Origin: Lachnospiraceae bacterium
Lineage (GTDB): Bacteria; Bacillota; Clostridia; Lachnospirales; Lachnospiraceae
NCBI GenBank assembly: GCA_022791975.1
Contig: JAAWAC010000029.1
Span: forward strand, 1-35,492
Reading direction: 5' to 3'
Length of the DNA: 35,492 bases
The position numbers were made by a program, and so were the translations under genes. The first letter of the stretch is position 1. Each line of letters opens with the position of its first letter. The notes below the pieces were generated by a model, which saw only the letters and a program-made list of their open reading frames with translations, had not been told where the DNA came from and did no database searches. Below are positions 1-8,356 of this stretch, one piece after another.

Positions 1-7
1 GATTTAA

Positions 8-97
8 CGGAGAAAGAGGGCTTTGAACCCTCGCGCCGCTATTAACGACCTACTCACTTTCCAGGGGAGCCCCTTCGGCCAGCTTGGGTATTTCTCC
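8..97 (-). tRNA. tRNA-Ser (anticodon GGA)
   Basis: Read on the minus strand, the 7-bp acceptor GGAGAAA/TTTCTCC closes perfectly. It is followed by a D arm, an anticodon loop CTGGAAA (anticodon GGA, reading UCC/UCU), a long class II variable arm typical of tRNA-Ser, and a T arm GAGGG/CCCTC. The discriminator base is G and no CCA is encoded, so RNase Z trimming and CCA addition are needed. The anticodon stem CTCCC/GTGAG has one C-T mismatch at pair 30-40, which is unusual. It lies 8 nt downstream of the second tRNA-Ser in the same transcript. Confidence 0.93.
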
Positions 98-105
98 AGG
101 TTAAA

Positions 106-191
106 CGGAGAGGATGGGATTCGAACCCATGCGCCCTTTCGGACAAACGGTTTTCAAGACCGCCTCGTTATGACCACTTCGATACCTCTCC
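106..191 (-). tRNA. tRNA-Ser (anticodon TGA)
   Basis: On the minus strand the acceptor GGAGAGG/CCTCTCC, anticodon stem GCGGT/ACCGT with loop CTTGAAA (anticodon TGA), long variable arm and T arm ATGGG/CCCAT fold as a class II tRNA-Ser. The discriminator is G and CCA is not encoded. It is the promoter-proximal gene of a two-tRNA unit with the GGA isoacceptor. Confidence 0.95.
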
Positions 192-238
192 ATGTAATAG
201 TCATAGACTGTTCGAGTCCCGCGCACGCTTGATGCCTA

Positions 239-262
239 ATCACTTGCGTGGCGACAAGTGAT
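239..262 (-). repeat. Perfect 8-bp inverted repeat near the tRNA start site
   Basis: ATCACTTG and CAAGTGAT are separated by 8 nt. The repeat falls just downstream of the -10 box of the tRNA-Ser promoter, around the expected start of transcription. It could be a 5' hairpin of the precursor tRNA or an operator; the sequence does not decide between them. Confidence 0.5.
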
Positions 263-291
263 ATACTAGCATATTTTCCATTCTCTGTCAA
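263..291 (-). promoter_or_regulatory. Sigma-A-type promoter for the tRNA-Ser pair
   Basis: On the minus strand TTGACA (286-291) and TAGTAT (263-268) are separated by exactly 17 nt. The promoter is about 70 nt upstream of the first tRNA and points into both genes. Confidence 0.7.
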
Positions 292-498
292 CTGTTTTTT
301 GCTATTTTTTTTGCTATTTTTTTACATAGATTCCATAATTTTACATTTCACTGCACCGCAACTATTCTTATTCTCAATCTCGTATCTCCTTTCCACTACG
401 CATCCCTTCTTACAGCGTGACTCTATGTTTCTCCTCTAAGGCTATACTATATTAAAGAAAGAAAAATATTACGAAAAGAAACCTTAAGAAATATGTGC
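292..498. other. AT-rich intergenic stretch, no gene seen
   Basis: This low-complexity T-rich sequence separates the leftward tRNA promoter from the rightward B12 promoter. The only ORF across it has no ribosome binding site and an implausible composition. I see no further element here. Confidence 0.6.
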
Positions 499-528
499 TT
501 GACATTTTTCAAGGTAATATGCTATGAT
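499..528 (+). promoter_or_regulatory. Promoter of the B12 uptake operon
   Basis: TTGACA (499-504) is followed after 18 nt by TATGAT (523-528). A TG one base upstream of the -10 box makes it an extended -10 promoter. It lies just upstream of the cobalamin riboswitch. Confidence 0.7.
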
Positions 529-546
529 GTGGCCGTGAAAATTATG

Positions 547-713
547 AAAAGAGCGATGATTTGTTTTTCGTAATACGCAAATTATCAAAAGGGAATGCAG
601 TGAAAATCTGCAGCAGCTCACTCTACTGTGATTAGCTTGCCAATGTCATATGCCACTGAGAAATTGGGAAGGCGGCAAAGGCTATAAGCTTAAGTCAGGA
701 GACCGGCTCTTTT
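547..713 (+). ncRNA. Cobalamin (B12) riboswitch
   Basis: The element carries the family landmarks in order: AAGGGAA-like start, GCAG..CTGC stem, a GCCACTG motif, GGGAAGGCGGC, and the B12 box TAAGTCAGGAGACC at 691-704. A closing P1 stem pairs AAAAGAGC (547-554) with GCTCTTTT (706-713). Adenosylcobalamin-type riboswitches lower expression of B12 uptake genes when cobalamin is plentiful, and the next three genes encode a B12-type ABC importer. No clear intrinsic terminator follows, so control may act on translation of the first gene. Confidence 0.92.
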
Positions 714-849
714 TACAAAAAGAATGCAATTCGGTGAGGAAAGTGCATGTTTTTTTTGTGCCTATTTTCAACATATAGGGTTGGCTTTGTCAGTCTTTCT
801 TCTCCATTATTGCATCCCACAAATCTTTTTCTCACGAAAGGAGACTGAC

Positions 850-1911
850 ATGTCAAAGAAACAGATTGCCATTCTACTGGCTGTTGCCATGGCTTTTGCT
901 GTGACCGCCTGTGGCAATGGAAACACACAGGAGGCTCAGACAGAAGCCTCTACTCAGAAAGCAAAAACAGAGGAACCGAGCGCATCCCTGGCGGAAGAGG
1001 AGGCCAAGACACCCTCTACGGAAGACTCTGACATCACAGAGGGATTTCCTTTTGAGTTAACCACCTATAATGATATGGTTGTTACCTTCACCAAGGTCCC
1101 GGAAACAGTCATTGCGGCAAATTCCAACACCGCGGACCAACTGTTTGCAATGGGTCTCGGGGACAAAATTTCCTATGTCTGCTATAAAAATTCAGAAATC
1201 AATCCTGCCTTCCAGGCGGAATATGATTCTAAAGAGGTTCTCAATGAACAGGCAGCTACTTTAGAACAGCTTCTTGAGGTATCCCCCGACTTTATATATG
1301 GAAGAAGCAGCGCCTTCAGTGAGAAAAATGGAACTACACACGACATTCTCACCAGCTACGGAATTGCCTCCCTGTCTTCTATCGAAGGCTATAAGCTTGG
1401 AGCCGATGTGGAGGATGTCTATGAGGATTTTTATAATCTAGGTAGAATTTTTCAGCTTGAAGATAAGGCCCAGAAGATTGTAGATGAAATGAAATCCAAG
1501 GTTGCACAGGTCGATGAAAAAATTGCCGGTTCAGAAACTGTCCGAGTATTTGTCTTTGACGCTCTGATGGAGGATGGCCCTTACACCTGTGGCAATAATT
1601 TTACTGCGCAACTTATCCGCCATGCAGGAGGGCAAAACATCTTTGAGGATCTGGATACCACCTGGTCAACAGTAAGCTGGGAAACGGTTGTAGAACGGGA
1701 CCCGGAAGTAATCATTATCAATGACTACGGCGCAACCTCTCTGGAAGAAAAAATCGCTCAGCTGAAAGAAAATCCGGCCCTGTCTGATATAACCGCCATT
1801 AAAAATGATAGAATCATCTCCGTACACCTTTGTGAGGTATTTGCCAGCTCCATGACAGCGGACACCATTGTGAAGTTTGCAGAAGCCTGCCACCCGGAAT
1901 GCTTTGAATGA
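850..1911 (+). CDS. btuF: Cobalamin ABC transporter, substrate-binding lipoprotein
   Basis: This 353-residue periplasmic-binding-protein-type lipoprotein would capture corrinoid outside the membrane and deliver it to BtuCD. The ATG at 850 follows AAGGAG closely and opens a lipoprotein signal peptide with lipobox VTAC, so I prefer it to the upstream in-frame start at 724. A Glu/Lys/Thr-rich linker follows the lipidated cysteine. The body has features of the FepB/BtuF class III binding fold, for example an ANSNTADQLFAMGL segment near the N-terminal lobe and PEVIIINDYG near the end. The cobalamin riboswitch upstream points to B12 rather than siderophore; haem or iron-siderophore binding is the alternative. 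It overlaps btuC by 4 nt. Confidence 0.85.
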   Translation: MSKKQIAILLAVAMAFAVTACGNGNTQEAQTEASTQKAKTEEPSASLAEEEAKTPSTEDSDITEGFPFELTTYNDMVVTFTKVPETVIAANSNTADQLFAMGLGDKISYVCYKNSEINPAFQAEYDSKEVLNEQAATLEQLLEVSPDFIYGRSSAFSEKNGTTHDILTSYGIASLSSIEGYKLGADVEDVYEDFYNLGRIFQLEDKAQKIVDEMKSKVAQVDEKIAGSETVRVFVFDALMEDGPYTCGNNFTAQLIRHAGGQNIFEDLDTTWSTVSWETVVERDPEVIIINDYGATSLEEKIAQLKENPALSDITAIKNDRIISVHLCEVFASSMTADTIVKFAEACHPECFE

Positions 1912-2972
1912 TGGTACAGAAATTTTGCAAGCTGGTACAAAAAAATACTGGTATTTCCTGTGTGATACTCCTTCTTCTCCTTGTTGTCTCACTGGTTATG
2001 TGTGTCAGTATAGGAAGCGCCGATATTTCTTTTTTGGATGTGTGGAGAATTATCTTTCATAAAGTAAACCCAGGGATTGACATTAGCGATATAAAACCCG
2101 GCGTTCAAAATATTGTCATTTACCTGCGTATACCCAGGGCTTTGCTGGGAATGGTGGTTGGCGCATCCCTGGCTGTATCTGGCATTGCCATGCAAGCCTT
2201 CACAAAGAATCCCCTCTCTGAGCCCTATGTGCTGGGAATTTCCAGCGGGGCCTCCGTAGGGGCTGTGCTTTCCATTGTATCTGGCCTGATCCTTCCCTGG
2301 GGCACCAGACTTACTATCCCGGTGGGCTCCTTTTGCGGTGCTATGGCTTCTATCCTGGTGGTTTACGCGCTTTCCCGCACAGGCGGCGAAATTACGCCCA
2401 TGCGTTTAGTCCTTGTGGGTGTGGCCATATCTGCCATCTGTGGAGCTATGACAGATTTCATTGTCTACACAGCTCCCCAGGACGCCCAGGTCCGGGAGGC
2501 CACCTTCTGGATGCTTGGCGGCCTGGGCAATGCCTCCTGGGATGAGCTTCCCATTCCCTCCCTTGTGCTGGTCCCATCTATTATGGTTATGCTACTTTTG
2601 TCCAGGCCCCTGAATGCCATGATGATAGGAGATGATACCGCAATCACACTGGGGGTTCCTATCGACACGGTCCGTAAGGTCCTGATTTTTTTAACAGCGC
2701 TTCTAACCTCATGTTCTGTCATGGTCAGCGGCTGCATTGGCTTCGTTGGCCTGATTGTTCCCCATCTTGTGCGGGCAATCGTGGGGGCGGATCACACTAG
2801 GCTTATACCTCTTGCAAGTATTTTCGGGGGCTTGTTTATGATCTGGGCTGACGTAGCAGCCAGGCTGGTGTGTAGACCGGCGGAACTGCCAGTGGGAATC
2901 CTCACGGCATTGATCGGAGGACCCTTGTTCCTCTGGATGATTCATGCCCGCAAATACTCCTTTGGAAGGTGA
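1908..2972 (+). CDS. btuC: Cobalamin ABC transporter, permease (FecCD/BtuC family)
   Basis: This 354-residue integral membrane permease has about ten hydrophobic segments. Typical FecCD-family signatures include LRIPRALLGMVVGASLAVSG (about 73-92), the following QAFTKNPLSEPYVLGISSGAS, and the cytoplasmic coupling region GFVGLIVPHLVR (about 276-287). It forms the membrane channel of the importer with BtuD. The ATGA overlap with btuF at 1908-1911 indicates translational coupling. A second ATG one codon later (1911) is also possible. Its role as the B12 permease rests on the riboswitch and the operon. Confidence 0.88.
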   Translation: MMVQKFCKLVQKNTGISCVILLLLLVVSLVMCVSIGSADISFLDVWRIIFHKVNPGIDISDIKPGVQNIVIYLRIPRALLGMVVGASLAVSGIAMQAFTKNPLSEPYVLGISSGASVGAVLSIVSGLILPWGTRLTIPVGSFCGAMASILVVYALSRTGGEITPMRLVLVGVAISAICGAMTDFIVYTAPQDAQVREATFWMLGGLGNASWDELPIPSLVLVPSIMVMLLLSRPLNAMMIGDDTAITLGVPIDTVRKVLIFLTALLTSCSVMVSGCIGFVGLIVPHLVRAIVGADHTRLIPLASIFGGLFMIWADVAARLVCRPAELPVGILTALIGGPLFLWMIHARKYSFGR

Positions 2973-2979
2973 ACATGTC

Positions 2980-3741
2980 ATGATTCAAACAGACCATGTT
3001 GTTTATTCTATTGACAACGCAAATATCCTGGAGGGAATCTCTCTTCATGTTCCCAAAGGAGCACTTGTGGGGATCCTAGGGCCCAACGGTAGCGGAAAAA
3101 GCACCCTGTTAAAATGTATCTACCGGGTTTTAAAACCCACTAGCGGAGCTATCTTTCTAGACGGCACAGAATTATCCCACATCTCTCCAAAAGAGGCTGC
3201 CCAGAAGCTGGCCGTGGTTGCTCAGCACAATTTTTCTAATTTTGACTTTACGGTGGAAGAGGTGGTACTAATGGGCCGATCTCCCTACAAAAAAGCTTTG
3301 GAACGAAATACGCAGAGGGATACTGCTATCGTGAGAGAGTCCCTAGAAAGAGTTGGAATGGAAAATTTTTCCAAAAGAAGCTTTCTGACACTTTCCGGTG
3401 GAGAACAACAACGCGTAATTCTGGCTCGGGCCTTAGCTCAGCAGACTCCCTGCCTTGTGCTGGACGAGCCTACCAACCATCTGGACATTAAATATCAGCT
3501 TCAGCTAATGGATCTCATTCACGCCCTTGACCAGACAGTTTTCATGGCTTTGCATGACTTAAATATTGCGGCTATGTACTGCGACAAGCTGTATGTGGTA
3601 AAAAAAGGACAGCTTGTAGGGGAGGGTTCGCCCAAAAGTCTGCTCACTCCCTCATTTATCCGGGAGGTCTATGAGATCGATGCGGATGTGATGGAAACGT
3701 CCACGGGGCAGCTACATGTCCTGTATCACCCGGCCCACTAA
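2980..3741 (+). CDS. btuD: Cobalamin ABC transporter, ATP-binding protein
   Basis: This 253-residue ABC ATPase powers BtuFC. Walker A GPNGSGKST, Q-loop region VVAQHNF, signature LSGGEQQR, Walker B CLVLDEPTNHLD and the switch histidine in ALHD are all present. I chose the ATG at 2980 because GGAAGG lies 10 nt upstream; the in-frame ATG at 2944 lies inside btuC and would add 12 residues without a good ribosome binding site. It follows btuC by 7 nt and is the last gene of the operon. Confidence 0.88.
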   Translation: MIQTDHVVYSIDNANILEGISLHVPKGALVGILGPNGSGKSTLLKCIYRVLKPTSGAIFLDGTELSHISPKEAAQKLAVVAQHNFSNFDFTVEEVVLMGRSPYKKALERNTQRDTAIVRESLERVGMENFSKRSFLTLSGGEQQRVILARALAQQTPCLVLDEPTNHLDIKYQLQLMDLIHALDQTVFMALHDLNIAAMYCDKLYVVKKGQLVGEGSPKSLLTPSFIREVYEIDADVMETSTGQLHVLYHPAH

Positions 3742-3763
3742 AAAGCAACTGGCTTCCCCCAGT
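3742..3763 (-). terminator. Weak intrinsic terminator after ispD
   Basis: On the minus strand ACTGG-GGGAAG-CCAGT is followed by TGCTTTTTA. The stem is only 5 bp, so this is tentative. It sits between the convergent ends of ispD and btuD. Confidence 0.35.
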
Positions 3764-3816
3764 AGCCTGCCAAAGGCTTCCAGATTTGAAAACTGGCTTG
3801 TCTCATCAACCGAGAG

Positions 3817-4539
3817 TCAATCAGAAGAGAGCAGAATCTGGGCCAGCTTCAGGTCCTCCGGTGTGGTCAGCTTCATATTTGTATAAGCGCCCTCCACCAG
3901 TTTTACCCGATGACTGGTCATGGCCTCCACCACCATGGCGTCATCTGTCACATCCCTGCATCCGGATGCAAGCAACCTGGCATAAGCTTCTTTTATTAAG
4001 GGGACGGAAAATGCCTGGGGCGTCTGAATCATCCAGACCAGCCTGCGCTCCGGCGTGGAAGCGGCAAAGCCCTCCTGGTCCGCGATTTTTATGGTGTCCT
4101 TTACGGGCATTCCCACCACACAGGCCTGATGCTGCTCCACAGCTTGATAGGCCCGCTCCAGGATCTCCTCGTTGACAAAGGGTCTGGCTCCATCGTGAAT
4201 AAATACATATCCCTCCCGGTTGGGCACCGCCATGTCATCTCCCTCCATAGCTTGCAGTCCGTGCCAGACAGAGAGATAGCGCTCGGCTCCACCAGTGGTT
4301 ATGGCGTCCACCTTGGAAAAACCATATTTTTTTACAATTTCCTCCTGACAATAGAGGATCTGCTCCTCCTCCGTTACCAGAATAATATCATCGATCCGGG
4401 GAGAATTCTGAAATGCTTCCAGAGAATAATATAAAACCGGTTTTCCTCCCAGCTCCAGAAACTGTTTTCGAACATCAGTTCCCATTCGTTTTCCCTGTCC
4501 GGCTGCCAGCACAATAGCCGTGCAACGTTTTCTTTCCAT
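3817..4539 (-). CDS. ispD: 2-C-methyl-D-erythritol 4-phosphate cytidylyltransferase
   Basis: This 240-residue enzyme joins MEP and CTP to CDP-methylerythritol in the non-mevalonate isoprenoid pathway. The nucleotide-binding start IVLAAGQGKRMG (residues 8-19) is followed by KQFLELGGKPVLYYSLEAF and FIHDGARPFV, all characteristic of IspD. The start at 4539 has AGAGGGGG just upstream; an in-frame start 11 codons earlier lacks this. The gene follows tsaD by 40 nt and ends the leftward cluster. TarI-type ribitol cytidylyltransferases are homologues, but no tar genes are nearby, so IspD is preferred. Confidence 0.88.
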   Translation of the reverse strand: MERKRCTAIVLAAGQGKRMGTDVRKQFLELGGKPVLYYSLEAFQNSPRIDDIILVTEEEQILYCQEEIVKKYGFSKVDAITTGGAERYLSVWHGLQAMEGDDMAVPNREGYVFIHDGARPFVNEEILERAYQAVEQHQACVVGMPVKDTIKIADQEGFAASTPERRLVWMIQTPQAFSVPLIKEAYARLLASGCRDVTDDAMVVEAMTSHRVKLVEGAYTNMKLTTPEDLKLAQILLSSD

Positions 4540-4579
4540 AGATACCCCCTCTGAAAATTGTCTATTTGACAAAAGCTCT

Positions 4580-5596
4580 TTAACCTAATCGTAAATTGGG
4601 CACTGCATTTAAGTCCAAACCATGTCGGACACCTCTTTGATATTCATAGTAGGCAGCCGCCCCAATCATGGCCGCATTGTCTGTACACAGAAGGGGCGAG
4701 GGATGATAGCATGCGATTTTTCGCCGGGCACAGGCTTGCTCCATGGCTGCCCGCAGGGTAGAATTGGAGGCCACCCCTCCGGCCAAAGCAAGCTTTTTGA
4801 TGCCGTAATCCTTTGCCGCCTGCATACTGTGCTCCACCAGCACATCACAAACCGCCTTCTGAAAGGAGGCCGCCACATCCGCCCGGTTAATCTCCTCCCC
4901 CTTCATTTGGCATCCGTTCAGATAATTCAGCACTGCGGATTTTACCCCGCTAAAGCTGAAATCATAGGGAGAATCCTCAATACGCGCCCGGGGAAAGGGA
5001 ATGGCATCCGGATTTCCCTCCCGGGAAAGCTTATCGATCTTCGGTCCGCCGGGGTATCCCAGGCCAATAGCCCGGGCCACCTTGTCAAAGGCCTCCCCCG
5101 CCGCGTCGTCGTGGGTACGGCCTACGATCTCATATTCCCCATAATCTCTCACAATCACCAGATGGGTATGCCCTCCCGATACCACCAGGCAGAGAAAGGG
5201 CGGCTCCAGCTCTTTATTTTCAATATAATTGGCAGAAATATGCCCCTCAATATGATGCACGCCCACCAGAGGCAGTCCCTTGGCATAGCTGATGGCCTTG
5301 GCCTCTGCCACCCCTACCAGCAGCGCTCCCACAAGACCGGGACCGTAGGTCACCCCAATGGCATCCATCTCCTCCAGGGTCATATGTGCTGTGTCCAGCG
5401 CCTCCTCAATCACCTGATTTATTTTTTCTATGTGCTTTCGGGATGCGATCTCCGGCACCACACCTCCATACAGCTTGTGAAGCTCAATCTGAGAGGAAAT
5501 CACATTGGAGAGCACTTCACGGCCGTTTTTTACCACCGCCGCTGCCGTCTCGTCACAGGAGCTCTCAATCGCCAGTATATAGATATCCTTTTCCAT
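4580..5596 (-). CDS. tsaD: tRNA threonylcarbamoyladenosine (t6A37) transferase TsaD
   Basis: TsaD transfers the threonylcarbamoyl group to A37 of ANN-decoding tRNAs, with TsaB and TsaE encoded upstream in the same direction. The protein opens with [16 protein letters not shown], carries the iron-binding HxxxH in HHIEGH, the SGGHTHLV nucleotide motif and [10 protein letters not shown] near the C-terminus. From the ATG at 5596 it has 338 residues, the usual family length. A TTG at 5722 would add 42 low-complexity basic residues with no family counterpart, and GGAAAGGAAG supports the chosen start. Confidence 0.93.
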   Translation of the reverse strand: MEKDIYILAIESSCDETAAAVVKNGREVLSNVISSQIELHKLYGGVVPEIASRKHIEKINQVIEEALDTAHMTLEEMDAIGVTYGPGLVGALLVGVAEAKAISYAKGLPLVGVHHIEGHISANYIENKELEPPFLCLVVSGGHTHLVIVRDYGEYEIVGRTHDDAAGEAFDKVARAIGLGYPGGPKIDKLSREGNPDAIPFPRARIEDSPYDFSFSGVKSAVLNYLNGCQMKGEEINRADVAASFQKAVCDVLVEHSMQAAKDYGIKKLALAGGVASNSTLRAAMEQACARRKIACYHPSPLLCTDNAAMIGAAAYYEYQRGVRHGLDLNAVPNLRLG

Positions 5597-5725
5597 GGTC
5601 TGTGTACTTCCTTTCCATCCTCTTCCAGGTCCATCCCTTTTCAAGAAAACATCTGGAAAAATCTCCCTTTTGGGGGACCCTTTTTTTGAATCCATTCCCT
5701 TTTCCGGATCACTCCCCTTCAAAGC

Positions 5726-6637
5726 TCACTCTTCTTCAAAAATCAGCTCCACAGATTTTCTGTCTTTACCGGCCACAGCCCTGGGGAATATGCTCCGCAC
5801 TTCCTCCATAAATTCCTCCGGATGATTTAGAGAGGGACTGTAATGGGTGAGCCACAGCTCCTTTACCTGAGCCTCCCTGGCCAGCCTGGCCGCCTCGTAG
5901 AAGGTCATATGCTTATTTTCTCGGGCCTTGGCTTCCTTCTCCTTCTCCCCGTACATGCCCTCACAGATAAACAGATCCGAGTCCTTAGCGTGCTCCACAA
6001 TGCTCCCAGTGGGGCGGGTATCCGTGCAATAGGTAAGCTTGATACCCTTCCGGGGCGCTCCCAGCACCATCTCTGGGGTGTAGGTTTTTCCCTCCGCCTC
6101 AATAACCTCTCCCTTTTGCAGCCTACTCCAGTAGGGCTTTGGAATCTGCTGCTCCAACGCCTTTTCCAGCTGAAATTTCCCCGCCCTGTCAATCTCCAAA
6201 GTGTATCCATAGCAAACCACATTGTGGTTCACCCGAAAGGCCCGTATCCGGTATCCGTTCTGCCAAATGGTTTCCTCCGGCCCCGTAAGCTCCCGAAATA
6301 CAAGAGGGAAAGGCAGCTCTGGCGCAATAACCCGCAGGGAATTTACCACCCGCTCCAGTCCCTTAGGACCGATCAGCGTCAGGGGTTCCGTGCGCTCGGC
6401 ATTTCCCATGGTCAACAAAAGTCCCGGCAATCCACTGATGTGATCCCCATGAAAATGGGTAAAGCAAATCACATCGATCGGCTTAAAACTCCAGCCCTTT
6501 TCCTTAATGGCAATCTGGGTTCCCTCTCCACAGTCAATCAGCAGACTACTGCCGTTAAACCGGGTCATTAGCGCTGTGAGCCAGCGATAGGGAAGCGGCA
6601 TCATTCCTCCGCTTCCCAGCAAACATACATCCAGCAT
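5726..6637 (-). CDS. rnz: Ribonuclease Z (tRNA 3'-processing endonuclease)
   Basis: This 303-residue metallo-beta-lactamase-fold nuclease matches bacterial RNase Z in length. The zinc motif THFHGDHISG is at about residues 60-69, with LIDCGEGTQ before it and the late metal ligands in YCTDTRP and the ELWLTHYSPS segment. RNase Z cuts precursor tRNAs that lack an encoded CCA, which describes both tRNA-Ser genes in this window. Its place between t6A genes makes the cluster a tRNA-maturation unit. Start is ATG at 6637. Confidence 0.93.
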   Translation of the reverse strand: MLDVCLLGSGGMMPLPYRWLTALMTRFNGSSLLIDCGEGTQIAIKEKGWSFKPIDVICFTHFHGDHISGLPGLLLTMGNAERTEPLTLIGPKGLERVVNSLRVIAPELPFPLVFRELTGPEETIWQNGYRIRAFRVNHNVVCYGYTLEIDRAGKFQLEKALEQQIPKPYWSRLQKGEVIEAEGKTYTPEMVLGAPRKGIKLTYCTDTRPTGSIVEHAKDSDLFICEGMYGEKEKEAKARENKHMTFYEAARLAREAQVKELWLTHYSPSLNHPEEFMEEVRSIFPRAVAGKDRKSVELIFEEE

Positions 6638-6676
6638 TCTTTACTCCATTTCTGGCAGGGCCTGTTTCCCCGCCTT

Positions 6677-6925
6677 TTACAACAATTCCGTTACTTCCTC
6701 TCGGGTAGGTGGAATCTGAAATCCGGCTGTCAGCTTATCATAGCAGCCTTCACACAGGTCAAAGCTGTCCTGTGTCCCATCCTTTTCCGACATATATCCC
6801 CAGATCTGCCGCACCTCCAGTACGCCCTCCCGGGGAAATCCCTGGTGCAGGGAAATTTCCTTTCCGCAGCCATTGCAGATTATCTTCTCCAGCACTCTAC
6901 CCTCTGTATTCTTATATTTACGCAT
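6677..6925 (-). CDS. Small protein with two CxxC knuckles, function unknown
   Basis: This 82-residue acidic protein has CNGC at residues 18-21 and CEGC at about 58-61, four cysteines suited to one zinc site (zinc-ribbon-like). I do not recognise a characterised family. The ATG at 6925 is 9 nt after GGGGAGG; two in-frame ATGs upstream are less well placed. It lies 39 nt before rnz and 158 nt after rimI, in the same direction, so it may be co-transcribed with the tRNA-processing genes. Function could be structural or regulatory; nothing in the sequence decides. Confidence 0.7.
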   Translation of the reverse strand: MRKYKNTEGRVLEKIICNGCGKEISLHQGFPREGVLEVRQIWGYMSEKDGTQDSFDLCEGCYDKLTAGFQIPPTREEVTELL

Positions 6926-7026
6926 AATTGGCATCCTCCCCTGTCTGCTGTCAGCGGACATCCCAGGTTTCTCTGCCCTAGCTCTTTACCAGCCACGGCT
7001 TTTTGTCCGCCACTTTCCTGTCAGTT

Positions 7027-7054
7027 TCGATATTATTTTAACGGAAAATATCGA
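7027..7054. repeat. AT-rich stem-loop between rimI and the small zinc protein gene
   Basis: TCGATA and TATCGA flank an inner TTTT/AAAA pairing around AACGG, with a short bulge. It lacks a U-run, so it is not a normal terminator. It may be an operator or an RNA processing site. Confidence 0.35.
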
Positions 7055-7083
7055 ATTCTGATAGTGGGAATTGCTGACAACCA

Positions 7084-7635
7084 TCAAGGGGTTCCCTCTG
7101 CCACCTGCCAGTGCCGCCACATAATCACGGCATCCTCCACAGGCTTGTCATAAAAGTTTTTTCGTGTTCCAAAGCTTTGAAATCCCAGCTTTTCATACAG
7201 GCGAATGGCTGTCAGATTGCTGGCCCGCACCTCCAAGGTATAGGCAAAGGCTCCCTGGCTCTTCCCTATCTGCATAAGGGTCTCCAGCATCTGAAAAGCA
7301 ATTCCCCGGCCCCGGTAGGATTTCTCTACCGCCACATTGGTGATTTCCGCTTCCTCCAAAACCTGATAGCAGCCGCAGTAGCCTACAATTCGACCGCCAA
7401 GCTCTGCCACCACATAGATGGTATGAGCCAGACGGATGCTGTCCAAAAAAGCTTGTCTACTCCAGGGCATAGAAAAGATGCTCTTCTCAATTTCAGCCAC
7501 CTGGTCAAGATCTGCCTCCTCCATCCGACGAAATCTCACATCTGGGAAGCCCTCCCGGGACAAGGCGCCTTTAAAAGCTGAACTCCCCGGCAATCGCCCT
7601 GAACCCCTCGGACAAGGCAGCGTCTTCTCATGCAT
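7084..7635 (-). CDS. rimI: Ribosomal protein S18 alanine N-acetyltransferase-like GNAT
   Basis: This 183-residue GNAT acetyltransferase has the RimI pattern: FRRMEEADLDQVAEIEKSIF at the domain start, ITNVAVEKSYRGRGIAFQML (acetyl-CoA loop RGRGIA) in the middle, and LEVRASNLTAIRLYEKLGF near the end. RimI acetylates the N-terminus of S18 and is commonly next to TsaB. The ATG at 7635 overlaps the end of tsaB by 8 nt, indicating coupling. About 35 residues precede the GNAT domain, longer than the usual 150-residue RimI; an internal ATG at about residue 38 is an alternative start. Confidence 0.88.
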   Translation of the reverse strand: MHEKTLPCPRGSGRLPGSSAFKGALSREGFPDVRFRRMEEADLDQVAEIEKSIFSMPWSRQAFLDSIRLAHTIYVVAELGGRIVGYCGCYQVLEEAEITNVAVEKSYRGRGIAFQMLETLMQIGKSQGAFAYTLEVRASNLTAIRLYEKLGFQSFGTRKNFYDKPVEDAVIMWRHWQVAEGTP

Positions 7636-8356
7636 GCGCAGCCGCCTCCCGGGAAGCAGTCTCCCTTTGCATACGCTCCCTCTCGGCCTGCGGCATGCGC
7701 AGATAATCCGGCCGGTGCTTTGCCGCCGTTTCCGTCCGCCCCTGACGGACATACTCCAAAGCCAGCGCACCGATGGCACCGGCCCGCTGTTTATTTAAGT
7801 GGGCCGGTGCAAATTCCCAGGGCACCTTTAAAAGCTCCACCAGCTGCTCTCCATACACCGGCACCCCATCTCCCAAAAAAATCACTGCCCGTCCAAGAGC
7901 GTTAAGCTTTTCGGCTACCAGGGTTATGTCCACCGCCATCTGATCCGCAATCACCTGCAAACGCCCCTGCTCAAAGGCATAAATGCCTGTATAAACCTGA
8001 TTTCGCCGGGCATCCATAAGAGGACACACCAGCTTTAAGGTTCCCCACAGGTTGTAGGCCAGCCCCTCTACAGTAGGAATATGAACCAGCGGTTTCTGGA
8101 GAGCCAATCCTAGTCCCTTGGCTGTAGCCGATCCAATCCGCAAACCCGTAAAAGAACCAGGGCCTCCTGCCACGGCGATGGCATCAATGGTCTCCAGATC
8201 CAGCTCTATCATTTTTGCTATCTCATCCAGCATGGGAAGAAGGGTCTGGGAATGGGTTTTCTTGTAATTCACTGTGTATTCGGCCAGCAGATTTTCCTCC
8301 TCCACAATGGCCACCGAGGCCACCAGGCCGGAGCTGTCCAAAGCTAATACCTTCAT
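7628..8356 (-). CDS. tsaB: t6A biosynthesis protein TsaB
   Basis: This 242-residue ASKHA-fold partner of TsaD starts MKVLALDSSGLVASVAIVEE and carries AVAGGPGSFTGLRIG (about residues 63-77), the TsaB/YeaZ hallmark. TsaB is not catalytic itself but forms the dimer platform for TsaD and TsaE in threonylcarbamoyl transfer. Its start overlaps tsaE by 4 nt and its end overlaps rimI by 8 nt, giving a tightly coupled tsaE-tsaB-rimI operon. The C-terminal 40 residues are basic and probably disordered. Confidence 0.92.
   Translation of the reverse strand: MKVLALDSSGLVASVAIVEEENLLAEYTVNYKKTHSQTLLPMLDEIAKMIELDLETIDAIAVAGGPGSFTGLRIGSATAKGLGLALQKPLVHIPTVEGLAYNLWGTLKLVCPLMDARRNQVYTGIYAFEQGRLQVIADQMAVDITLVAEKLNALGRAVIFLGDGVPVYGEQLVELLKVPWEFAPAHLNKQRAGAIGALALEYVRQGRTETAAKHRPDYLRMPQAERERMQRETASREAAAHA

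Noticed and set aside
248..439. 63-codon ORF upstream of the B12 promoter
   Set aside because: T-rich sequence gives a Phe/Leu-rich product. The frame starts inside the tRNA promoter region and has no ribosome binding site.
724..849. 42-codon upstream extension of btuF
   Set aside because: It begins just after the cobalamin riboswitch and has no ribosome binding site. The ATG at 850 has AAGGAG and a proper lipoprotein signal.
4622..5689. 355-codon open frame antisense to tsaD
   Set aside because: It lies entirely opposite a clear tsaD gene. The protein is rich in His, Arg and Gln with no recognisable motif, as expected for a shadow frame.
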